Source: Flagellimonas sp. HMM57 (lineage in GTDB: Bacteria; Bacteroidota; Bacteroidia; Flavobacteriales; Flavobacteriaceae). From it: a DNA stretch of 64,000 bases. The notes beneath the pieces are model-generated. The model made no database searches. It saw nothing but the letters and a program-made list of their open reading frames with translations, and was not told the DNA's origin. The stretch covers positions 1,736,001-1,800,000 of the forward strand of contig NZ_CP090004.1 in NCBI RefSeq assembly GCF_021390175.1. Reading direction: 5' to 3'. The first letter of the stretch is position 1. Each line of letters opens with the position of its first letter. The translations under genes and the position numbers were made by a program. Shown here piece by piece: positions 36,174 to 44,314 of this stretch.

Positions 36174-37451
36174 ATGAAAGTAGCTGTAGTTCCAAAAAAA
36201 TTAATACTTCCTTTCGTGCTCATTACTTCCCTTTTTGCACTTTGGGGTTTTGCTAATGCCGTTACCGACCCCATGGTGACAGCCTTTAAGAAGGTCTTGG
36301 AGCTATCTAACCTACAGGCGTCCCTAGTTCAAATGGCATTCTATGGAGGGTATTTTACAATGGCGTTGCCAGCGGCGTATTTTATAAGAAAATATTCATA
36401 CAAAACAGGCGTAGTAATAGGGTTGTTGTTGTACGCTTTGGGAGCCTTTTTATTTTATCCTGCCGCAATCAGTGAGAGTTTTGTCTTTTTCCTGATAGGC
36501 CTATATATCCTTACTTTTGGCTTAGCTTTTTTAGAAACCACGGCCAATCCTTTTATTCTTTCGATGGGCAAATCTGAAACTGCTACCCAACGGTTGAATC
36601 TAGCACAAGCATTTAATCCAGTTGGACTTTTAGGAGGAATTCTGGTGGCGCAACACTTCGTGTTAAAAAAACTACAGTCTGTAGATGCCGATTTTTCCGT
36701 GCTTTCTCAATCTGAAAAAATAGCGATAAGAACCAGTGATCTGCTAGTCATACGCAATCCCTATCTAGCACTTGGATTGACTGTTGTTTTAGTCCTTGTA
36801 TTGATACTTATTGCTAAAATGCCCGAGAATCGCGACACAGGGATTAAAAAAAGTATGGGGGCAATCATTAAGTCGATTGTTAAGAAAGCAAATTATAGCA
36901 GGGGCGTGCTGGCACAAACGCTATATGTGGGCGCACAGATTATGTGCTGGACTTACATTTATCAATATGCAGAATCCATAGGCATAGATGCTGCTACAGC
37001 TGGAAGCTACCAATTTGCTGCCTTCATCATTTTTTTTGTTGGCAGATTTATTTGTACTGCCCTTTTGCGCATATTTAATGCGGGATATTTGCTTATGCTT
37101 TTTGCAATTATGGCAATTGTATTTACGACCGGAACCATTTTTATAACAGGCATTTTTGGACTCTATAGCTTACTTGGGGTCTCTTTTTGTATGTCGCTCA
37201 TGTTTCCAACTATCTATGGAATTTCACTTAAAGGACTCTCGGAAGATGAATCAAAAATAGGGGCCGCTGGTTTGGTCATGGCGATAGTAGGAGGTGCATT
37301 GATGCCTACGTTACAAGGATTGATTTTGGATATAGGTGGTCCAGGTTATACGGACATACACTTTTTGGGTGTGCCGGAAGTCAATTTTTCGTTTGTATTG
37401 CCATTGATTTGTTTTATGGCCATAGCGTTCTATGGAAAGAAATTTGCTTGA
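36174..37451 (+). CDS. FucP-type sugar:proton MFS permease
   Basis: This 425-residue protein has 12 predicted membrane segments. The N-terminal signature FALWGFANAVTDPMVTAFKK followed by GGYFTMALPAAYF, and GLAFLETTANPFIL, are diagnostic of the L-fucose permease (FucP/GluP/NagP) group of the major facilitator superfamily. It imports a monosaccharide across the inner membrane by proton symport. As last gene of the PUL operon it should take up a sugar released by the GH43, GH36, GH2 or GH31 enzymes. The group transports fucose, glucose, galactose, mannose or GlcNAc, so the specificity cannot be read here. Confidence 0.9.
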   Translation: MKVAVVPKKLILPFVLITSLFALWGFANAVTDPMVTAFKKVLELSNLQASLVQMAFYGGYFTMALPAAYFIRKYSYKTGVVIGLLLYALGAFLFYPAAISESFVFFLIGLYILTFGLAFLETTANPFILSMGKSETATQRLNLAQAFNPVGLLGGILVAQHFVLKKLQSVDADFSVLSQSEKIAIRTSDLLVIRNPYLALGLTVVLVLVLILIAKMPENRDTGIKKSMGAIIKSIVKKANYSRGVLAQTLYVGAQIMCWTYIYQYAESIGIDAATAGSYQFAAFIIFFVGRFICTALLRIFNAGYLLMLFAIMAIVFTTGTIFITGIFGLYSLLGVSFCMSLMFPTIYGISLKGLSEDESKIGAAGLVMAIVGGALMPTLQGLILDIGGPGYTDIHFLGVPEVNFSFVLPLICFMAIAFYGKKFA

Positions 37452-37540
37452 TTTAAAAACTAATGGTGCTCATTTGTGATTTTGTACATAACATTCTAGA
37501 ACAGCAATTATGTTAGTACTGTATTTTTTAAAAACACGTT

Positions 37541-39166
37541 CTAATTTAAGATAGCTTCGTACTTGGTTTTATCGTTTAACAATGCTTTTGCGGTTAAAAT
37601 GGCATCGTCGTGCGTTTCGTAGTATTCGTAAAGACCATCACGATAGAAATAGCGTTTTACGATTTCATCTTCCAAATCTTTTTTAATCTCCTTTTTGTAG
37701 GTATCCAAAGCCGAAATCTTCCCCCTGTTTATCGCCAATAACAAATCTTTGTACTTTTCCTGTACCTCTTTGCCCAGCAGATGTTCGTCGGCATTTATTG
37801 ATTCCTCAAGTAATTTTTCGGTCTTGGTCTCAAAGGAAAAATTTTGTGACCGCGCAAAGTTTTTAAACGTGGTAAAATCTGTATCGGAAAAAGTAAAGTC
37901 GTCAACATTGCCAAAGGAATGGCTGTAGTAATAATCCGTGGCAAAATCAAAGATGATATTGTTTTGTTTTAAGGCATCTATTAGGGTGTTCGACTTTAAT
38001 GATGCGATTTCCACATCTGGCATTACACCGCCACCATCTTGTACCGTTCTACCATTTTTTGTGGTAAATTCATTAAATTTAGTATTTCGTACCGCTTTGC
38101 CCTCCCCATCTCTGTTCCAGTAATCCAAAGATTGAATACAACGGCCAGATGGCGTATAATATCTAGATATGGTCACTTTCAGTTGCGTGCCGTAGGTAAG
38201 TTTCATTGGACGTTGTACCAATCCTTTTCCAAAACTTCTGGCGCCCATAATTACTGCACGATCTAAGTCCTGAAGTCCCCCAGAAACAATTTCACTGGCA
38301 GATGCACTACTGCCATCTATCAATACCACTAAGGGAATATCCAAATCCAAAGGCTGATTTTTTGTTTTATATTCTTGGTTGAATTTTTTTACCTTGGATT
38401 TTGTGGTGACAATGAGTTGGTTCTTTGGCACAAATAAATTAGTGACATTGATGGCTTCGGAAAGAAGTCCGCCAGGATTTCCACGTAGGTCCAAAACCAA
38501 TCGCTCAGCACCTTTTCCTTTTAAGTCCAAAATCGCGGCCTTGGTCTGTCCTGAAGCTTTTCTGTTAAACTTGGACAATACCACATAACCGGTTTTATCA
38601 TCGATCATATCGTAAAAAGGAACGGCATCGACTTCAACCCCTTCGCGCTTAAGGGTAGCGGTCATTGTTTCTGTTTGCCTTACATAAGTGACATCAACAC
38701 TGGTATTGTTCGCACCTTTTAACAACTCACTTGCATTATCATCAAAGTCGGCTACTTTAGTATCTCCTATTTTAATGATTTCATCACCAGCCTTTAACCC
38801 AGCGTTGTCCGCTGGATAGCCCTTGTAAGGTTCAACAATGAGCAATTTATTTTCATAGGAACGAACAAGTGCCCCAATTCCAGAATATTCTCCCGCATTG
38901 TTGATTTTAAAAGCCTCAACATCCTGTTCATTTAAAAAACGGGTATAGGGGTCTAGATTGTTCAACATATTTTTTATGGCGGAATCCATAAGTTCTGCTG
39001 GATTCGTTTCATCCACATAATTCATGTTCAATTCTTTGAAAAGCGTGGTAAAAATTTCGATTTGCTTAGCAATCTCAAAAAAGTCGCTTTTAAATCCACT
39101 TCCTATGACCAGAAAAGTACAGGCCAAAACGGGGATTAAAACTCTTTTTTTAATTATTTTTTTCAT
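37541..39166 (-). CDS. C-terminal processing peptidase, S41A (CtpA/Prc-like)
   Basis: This 541-residue protein has an N-terminal signal or anchor (about 10-25). A PDZ domain lies at about 85-180 (GEYSGIGALV, GYPADNAGLKAGDEIIKIGD). The protease core has LVLDLRGNPGGLLSEA, SASASEIVSGGLQD (about 287-300, catalytic Ser) and ARSFGKGLVQ with K314 as general base. A helical tail of about 130 residues follows. It degrades or trims periplasmic proteins from the C-terminus. The start codon overlaps the end of rnpA by 17 bases, so translation is coupled. Confidence 0.93.
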   Translation of the reverse strand: MKKIIKKRVLIPVLACTFLVIGSGFKSDFFEIAKQIEIFTTLFKELNMNYVDETNPAELMDSAIKNMLNNLDPYTRFLNEQDVEAFKINNAGEYSGIGALVRSYENKLLIVEPYKGYPADNAGLKAGDEIIKIGDTKVADFDDNASELLKGANNTSVDVTYVRQTETMTATLKREGVEVDAVPFYDMIDDKTGYVVLSKFNRKASGQTKAAILDLKGKGAERLVLDLRGNPGGLLSEAINVTNLFVPKNQLIVTTKSKVKKFNQEYKTKNQPLDLDIPLVVLIDGSSASASEIVSGGLQDLDRAVIMGARSFGKGLVQRPMKLTYGTQLKVTISRYYTPSGRCIQSLDYWNRDGEGKAVRNTKFNEFTTKNGRTVQDGGGVMPDVEIASLKSNTLIDALKQNNIIFDFATDYYYSHSFGNVDDFTFSDTDFTTFKNFARSQNFSFETKTEKLLEESINADEHLLGKEVQEKYKDLLLAINRGKISALDTYKKEIKKDLEDEIVKRYFYRDGLYEYYETHDDAILTAKALLNDKTKYEAILN

Positions 39167-39617
39167 GGGATTCTTTTTTTAAAAAAGCCAATAAGAGCTG
39201 TTTCATTGCCTTGTCAACCTCTTGAAGGTCGGGCATTTTATGACCAAGGTATAAAAATAGGAACGCAAAGTCTCCCTGTATGTTGTTAAAAACAAGGTGC
39301 TTATTAAGACGGTACCCTTCGCGTAACATTCGTTTTACACGATTTCTCTTAACGGCACTCTTAAATCTTTTTTTTGGAGCCACGACGCCAGTTTTAAAAT
39401 TGACATCATCATCAAACCCAGTTTTAATGTACAACAACTTTATCGGAAATGCAGTAATGCCCTTCCCTTCACTAAAAAGTTTTTCAAAAAGCTTCTTGTT
39501 TTTAAGCTTTTCTTTTTTTGGAAAAGAAAAGTCTATTGGGCTTTTATTTGAAGTTTCACTCACTTCGTTTTTAAGATTTTTACTTTTTGATTGCCTCCTT
39601 AGGGAAACAATACTCAA
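39150..39617 (-). CDS. rnpA: Ribonuclease P protein component
   Basis: This 155-residue protein contains the RNase P protein fold: FPKKEKLKNKKLFEKLFSEG, then the signature RNRVKRMLREGYRLNK (about 96-111), which binds the catalytic RNA for 5' maturation of tRNA. It is longer than the usual 115-130 residues. The conserved region normally begins Met-Asp-Phe, but here the codon is ATA (residue 28, IDFSF), so the frame is entered from an upstream TTG at 39617, giving an extra charged tail of about 27 residues. It is not next to rpmH, as is common in Bacteroidota, and is coupled to the CTP gene. Confidence 0.92.
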   Translation of the reverse strand: MSIVSLRRQSKSKNLKNEVSETSNKSPIDFSFPKKEKLKNKKLFEKLFSEGKGITAFPIKLLYIKTGFDDDVNFKTGVVAPKKRFKSAVKRNRVKRMLREGYRLNKHLVFNNIQGDFAFLFLYLGHKMPDLQEVDKAMKQLLLAFLKKESHEKNN

Positions 39618-39628
39618 CTAAAATTACA

Positions 39629-41485
39629 TCATGGATTGGATTGATATACGTTATTCTCTCCGTTCACATCTGCCATCAATTGGGATGGGTCTAGCACTAT
39701 TGCCGTAATTGCACTCAAGGGGCGGTCAATGACAAATTCATAGGTAGGATAGGCCCAGGCCCAATCGTCTAGCACAGTTCTTTCTAGATTAGGATACGGG
39801 TTGGCTTTTTCTCCCCGCATCATGCGCAAAGGCACGTAGTATGTTTCTTGGGTACTGTCCGAGCCAACAATCAAAATGTCCAAAGGCATTGGCATTTCGC
39901 CCAAACGTTCTAAGACCACTTTGGTTTTTTCGCCCTCAGCTTCAACACTTTTTATACTGTAGTCAATAGTATTGGTCGTTTTTGTCCAATCGGTCAAGTA
40001 CCAATCCAATTCCATTCCAGAGACCTTTTCTGCAGTTCTTTTTATATCGTTGGGCACAGGATGTTTGAACTTAAAAGCTTCGTAATATGCTCGTATGGTT
40101 TCCATTAATTTATCTTGTCCTATAACATAGCCCAATTGCGACAGGAAAATAGACCCTTTGCTATAAGCTGCAATTCCGTATGCAAAATTTGTGGTATACC
40201 TATCCGCATGGGTGGTTTGGGGAAGTTCCAATCCAGAGTTGACAAGCGCATAGTAACCTTTATAGGAACCTTCAAAAGGGTTTTCTTTATTCTGTTCCAT
40301 GATTTCGTTCATGCACAGACTACTGATGAAGGAAGTAAAGCCTTCATCCATCCATTCGTACTTAGCTTCATTAGTGGCCAAAACATGTTGAAACCATGAG
40401 TGTGCCATTTCATGGACCATAACACCTACAAGGCTTCCAAATTGTCGCTTTCCTGTAATGAGGGTACTCATAGCGTATTCCATGCCTCCATCACCGCCCT
40501 GAACAACAGAATATTGATTATAAGGATATTTGCCAATATTTTTATTGAAGAAACGCATCGCAGCCTCGGTTTTAGGTTGAAGCTTTTTCCAATTCTCAAT
40601 GATTTCCGCATCATTCTTATAATAGAAATGGAGGGTAGGTCCATCATCCATTTTTACCATATCGTGAATATAGTCTGGGTCTGCCGCCCACATAAAATCG
40701 TGAACATTGGGCGCTTTAAAGTGCCAAGTCAATGTTTTTCCCTTCGTTTTTATTTTAGTGCCTGGAGTTTCGTATCCGTGCCCTATCTCATTGGGGTTTT
40801 GCAAGTACCCAGAACCGCCAACAACATAATCCTTATCAAGCGTCAATTTTACATCAAAATCGCCCCAAACACCATGAAATTCACGTCCTATGTAGGGGTT
40901 GGGATGCCAGCCCTCAAAATCATATTCTGAAAGTTTGGGATACCATTGGCTCATGGAGAGCGTAACACCTTCCGCATTGTTCCTGCCCGAACGTCTAATT
41001 TGTAAAGGCACTTGACCTTTAAATTCCATAGATAGCTCTGTTTTTCCGCCAGAAGGGATGGGTTTGTCCAAATCCACGACCAATATGGTGCCCTCTTCGT
41101 TAAAAGAAACAGTACTCCCATCTTGGGTTAGCGATTGCACATGTAAATAACCCATCTCGGTTTCTGAAAGGGAAGCAATTCTGCTTTTTCCATCCGCCAT
41201 CATTCGTTTGTCAGGATCTTTTATGGTCTGGAGGCGAATATCCATTTCGCTCCCCGGCTGAAAGGCATTAAAATAAAGATGGTAATAGACCCTACCCAGT
41301 TCATCTGGAGAATTGTTGGTGTAGATGAGTTTTTGGGTTCCAGAATATTGAAAGGTTTCCACATCCATTTCCACATCCATGGTATAGTCAACATGTTGCT
41401 GCCAGTAAGCAGTATTGTTCTGTGCTGAGATTTTTGAAAGTCCGGCTACTAAAACTGCAAAAAATAGAAATCGTGCGCTGTTCAT
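39629..41485 (-). CDS. M1 family metallopeptidase (aminopeptidase N-like)
   Basis: This 618-residue secreted protein has a signal peptide to about residue 21 (SKISAQ). The zinc site is HEMAH (H358, E359, H362) with the third ligand E381 in KYEWMDEGFTSF, exactly the HExxH-x18-E spacing. The exopeptidase motif usually written GxMEN appears as GGMEYAM (334-340). The N-terminal beta-sandwich occupies 30-260. Family members remove N-terminal residues from peptides. It is read after the S8 peptidase with a 1-base gap, so the two form an operon. Confidence 0.92.
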   Translation of the reverse strand: MNSARFLFFAVLVAGLSKISAQNNTAYWQQHVDYTMDVEMDVETFQYSGTQKLIYTNNSPDELGRVYYHLYFNAFQPGSEMDIRLQTIKDPDKRMMADGKSRIASLSETEMGYLHVQSLTQDGSTVSFNEEGTILVVDLDKPIPSGGKTELSMEFKGQVPLQIRRSGRNNAEGVTLSMSQWYPKLSEYDFEGWHPNPYIGREFHGVWGDFDVKLTLDKDYVVGGSGYLQNPNEIGHGYETPGTKIKTKGKTLTWHFKAPNVHDFMWAADPDYIHDMVKMDDGPTLHFYYKNDAEIIENWKKLQPKTEAAMRFFNKNIGKYPYNQYSVVQGGDGGMEYAMSTLITGKRQFGSLVGVMVHEMAHSWFQHVLATNEAKYEWMDEGFTSFISSLCMNEIMEQNKENPFEGSYKGYYALVNSGLELPQTTHADRYTTNFAYGIAAYSKGSIFLSQLGYVIGQDKLMETIRAYYEAFKFKHPVPNDIKRTAEKVSGMELDWYLTDWTKTTNTIDYSIKSVEAEGEKTKVVLERLGEMPMPLDILIVGSDSTQETYYVPLRMMRGEKANPYPNLERTVLDDWAWAYPTYEFVIDRPLSAITAIVLDPSQLMADVNGENNVYQSNP

Positions 41486-41486
41486 G

Positions 41487-43136
41487 TTATTTCGTGTTAT
41501 TGTTTAAGGTCATTTTACCTTTTGAAATGTTTTCGGCAAGTAGAAGTGCATTATAGGCATTGACCATTTTTCCTGATTTTGAAATACTGTCGAAAGTCTT
41601 TGCATTGGTTTCATCCCCAGCCACAATAACCGATGCTTTTGAGCCTAACCCGGATTGAACGATGATTTGTTTTACCTGATTGGCCGACAATTGAGGATAA
41701 TAGGACCGAATCAACGCAGCCACACCTGCAACTGCTGGAGCTGCCATGGAAGTTCCCCCTTGAAAATCATACTCATTGCCTGGCATGGTGGAATAAATAG
41801 CATCTCCTGGAGCAAAAACATCCACATTTGATTTTCCGTAGTTGGAAAAAGTAGCAACCATTTCAGATCCATATTTGCTTGTAAGCGCTCCCACGGTAAT
41901 GACGTTATTGGTAAATTCCATATTTGTGAGCTTGTGATCGTTGGGATAATTGGCATTATCAGCACTATCTAAATCCTTACCGTCATTTCCAGCTGCATGG
42001 ACAATTAAAACATCTCTTGATGCTGCATACTGAATGGCACTGTAGACCCACTCGGCATTAGGAGAAAAGGATTTGCCAAAACTGCAATTAATGATTTTTG
42101 CCCCATTGTCTACTGCATATCGGATTGCCATTGCAATATCCTTATCATATTCATCTCCATTGGGAACCGCACGAACACTCATTAACTGGACATTTCTTGC
42201 AACACCGTTTACACCTTTGCCATTGTTTCTTTTGGCAGCTATGATTCCGGCAACATGGGTTCCGTGGCTTTCGGTAGCAACTTGGTTTTTTGGATTTCCG
42301 TTTCCATAGTTTTTATCGTTAAAGTCGTATGGGTCGTCACCCACTGGTTCCCTTCCATCAAAATCTTTGTTGAGGTTGTAATTTACCTGTTCCGTAAAAT
42401 AGGTGATGCCTTCTGATAACTCTTCCAGTACTTCTGGAATGGTATCCCCATACGTGAACATTTGGTTCAGCACAGCAACATTTTGCTGCATTTGCTCAGT
42501 TTTAGCTTCGATAGAAGCCAATTCCAATTTTGTATAGGTGTCTTTCCCCAATGCCTTTTTTACAGCTTCATCTGCATTTTTGACCACCTGAAAGATTTGT
42601 TCGTACTGCTGCTTGTTTTGCAAGGCTTTTGGATATTCTTCATCTAGTTTTAATCTCGCTTTGGCCCTGGTCGCAGCATCACCAATATTCAGTCTGAGCA
42701 TACGAGCGTATTCCAGTTGCTCGTTATAGGACTCACCCAAAAAATTGTAACCATGAATGTCATCAACATACCCATTGCCATCATCATCTTTGCCATTATT
42801 GGGGCGTTCGCCTTTGTTGGTCCAGAGCACGTCCTTCAAATCTTCGTGTTCTAGGTCCATTCCAGAATCTACAACCGCAACGATTACGGTCTTTCCATTT
42901 TTGTTTTTAATGATTTCATCATAAGCCCTATCTACACTCATCCCCGGAATTGTATCCCTAACAAGGTCTGCATGACCCCAGTTTTTTTTCTGTGCCTCGG
43001 TAAGTTCAGAAACCTTTAGAGGTATGGTGTCAATATTCTCAACGGGAGTGGAGACTAGAGCTGTGGCACCACAGCCCATCAATACTAAAAATGAAGGAAG
43101 TAATGCAAAAGAAGATTTGATGTATTTGTGATTCAT
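41487..43136 (-). CDS. S8 (subtilisin) family serine peptidase, lipoprotein
   Basis: The start is set at ATG 43136, because the longer frame overlaps the preceding gene and lacks a leader. The 549-residue product then begins with a lipoprotein signal (LLPSFLVLMGC). Catalytic Asp lies in VIVAVVDSGMDLEHEDL, His in ESHGTHVAGIIAA, and Ser in QGGTSMAAPAVAGVAALI. An insert of about 130 residues between the Asp and His blocks contains a Lys/Glu/Gln-rich helical segment. It is probably a cell-envelope protease that supplies peptides to the downstream M1 peptidase (inference). Confidence 0.92.
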   Translation of the reverse strand: MNHKYIKSSFALLPSFLVLMGCGATALVSTPVENIDTIPLKVSELTEAQKKNWGHADLVRDTIPGMSVDRAYDEIIKNKNGKTVIVAVVDSGMDLEHEDLKDVLWTNKGERPNNGKDDDGNGYVDDIHGYNFLGESYNEQLEYARMLRLNIGDAATRAKARLKLDEEYPKALQNKQQYEQIFQVVKNADEAVKKALGKDTYTKLELASIEAKTEQMQQNVAVLNQMFTYGDTIPEVLEELSEGITYFTEQVNYNLNKDFDGREPVGDDPYDFNDKNYGNGNPKNQVATESHGTHVAGIIAAKRNNGKGVNGVARNVQLMSVRAVPNGDEYDKDIAMAIRYAVDNGAKIINCSFGKSFSPNAEWVYSAIQYAASRDVLIVHAAGNDGKDLDSADNANYPNDHKLTNMEFTNNVITVGALTSKYGSEMVATFSNYGKSNVDVFAPGDAIYSTMPGNEYDFQGGTSMAAPAVAGVAALIRSYYPQLSANQVKQIIVQSGLGSKASVIVAGDETNAKTFDSISKSGKMVNAYNALLLAENISKGKMTLNNNTK

Positions 43137-43164
43137 AAATATCATTTTATAGAAATGTAAAACT

Positions 43165-44031
43165 TTACTGTGAATTGAATATTTCGTTAAAAGAAAACAG
43201 TTCGTCCACACGAGCACCTCGCTCGGTTTGTTTTAAGGTGCATAGTTCATTATGTGCGTCATGCTCAAAGAGCAATAGGAAATTGTTTTCGACAACAGTA
43301 TCTAAAAAAGTTGCTTTTTCTTTTAAGGTTATTAGTGGTCGGGTATCAAAGCCCATAACATAGGGCAGTGGAATGTGGCCCACTGTGGGCAGCAAATCTG
43401 CTGTATATACAATGTTCTTGCCTTTGTACTTTATGTGCGGAAGCATTTGTTTCTCTGTGTGTCCATCCACAAAAAGAATTCCAAAACCTAATTCCGATTC
43501 TTCCAAAAAAGGCGTATTTGTTCGTTGTACAAAATGAAGCTGTCCACTTTCCTGCATAGGTAAAAGATTTTCCTTTAGGAAGGAAGCTTTTTCTCTGGCA
43601 TTAGGGTTTATAGCCCACTCCCAGTGACTTTCATTGGTCCAAAAACGCGCATTTTTGAAGGCAGGTTCATAACCCGTTCTATCAGCGTTCCATTGTACGC
43701 TTCCCCCACAATGGTCAAAATGGAGGTGGGTCATAAAGACATCCGTAATGTCATCTCTACGAAAGTTCAAAGCGTTCAAGGACTTATCCATGGAGTGCTC
43801 CCCCCATAGATGATAATAACCAAAAAACCGATCAGATTGCTTATTGCCCATGCCAGTGTCTATCAAAATAAGACGGTCACCGTCTTCAACAAGAAGGCAC
43901 CTAGCTGCAATATCAATCATATTATTGGAATCGGCAGGATTGGTTCTGTTCCAAATGGATTTTGGAACGACCCCGAACATGGCGCCGCCGTCTAACTTAA
44001 AATTACCGGTCTCGATGGGATAAATTGTCAT
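43165..44031 (-). CDS. MBL-fold metallo-hydrolase
   Basis: This is a 288-residue cytoplasmic metallo-beta-lactamase-fold protein. Metal ligands are visible: HLHFDHCGG (H102, H104, D106, H107), a further His in VDGHTEKQMLP, and one in LLFEHDAHNE. IDTGMGNKQSD after the second strand is typical of the AHL-lactonase/AttM-like branch, but no substrate can be named. It starts just upstream of the S8 peptidase on the same strand, so it may share the transcript. It is divergent from the permease gene across a gap of 283 bases. Confidence 0.85.
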   Translation of the reverse strand: MTIYPIETGNFKLDGGAMFGVVPKSIWNRTNPADSNNMIDIAARCLLVEDGDRLILIDTGMGNKQSDRFFGYYHLWGEHSMDKSLNALNFRRDDITDVFMTHLHFDHCGGSVQWNADRTGYEPAFKNARFWTNESHWEWAINPNAREKASFLKENLLPMQESGQLHFVQRTNTPFLEESELGFGILFVDGHTEKQMLPHIKYKGKNIVYTADLLPTVGHIPLPYVMGFDTRPLITLKEKATFLDTVVENNFLLLFEHDAHNELCTLKQTERGARVDELFSFNEIFNSQ

Positions 44032-44314
44032 TCAGAAAGAGAAATAGCATGCAAAATAAGAAAAGCGTAACGCAATTAATTAAAAACGATGATTTTATTA
44101 GTCGTTTTTTAACAAAAACTACCTGAGATACCACCGTTTTTTAGGTTTTGAAAAGAGGGAACCATAAAAAGCACTAGAATTACAACGAAACAATCTGGCC
44201 TCTTTTGGTTAATCCATATCGACACGCATAAATAGATTAAGTCCAATGTGTATTGGGAACATGCTAGATTTTTGTTTCAAAAAGGCTACATTTAACATTT
44301 AGACCAAAACCGTA
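44032..44314. other. Divergent intergenic region with an 8-bp stem
   Basis: These are 283 bases between two divergent genes, expected to hold both promoters. A perfect 8-bp inverted repeat, AAAAACGA (44082-44089) and TCGTTTTT (44102-44109), with a 12-base loop is present. A TAGATTTTTG sequence near 44270 is one base too long for a consensus -7 box. No small gene was recognised. Confidence 0.4.

Noticed and set aside
40400-40930. 176-codon antisense frame within the M1 peptidase gene
   Set aside because: A shadow of the zinc-peptidase coding strand; no leader or domain was seen.
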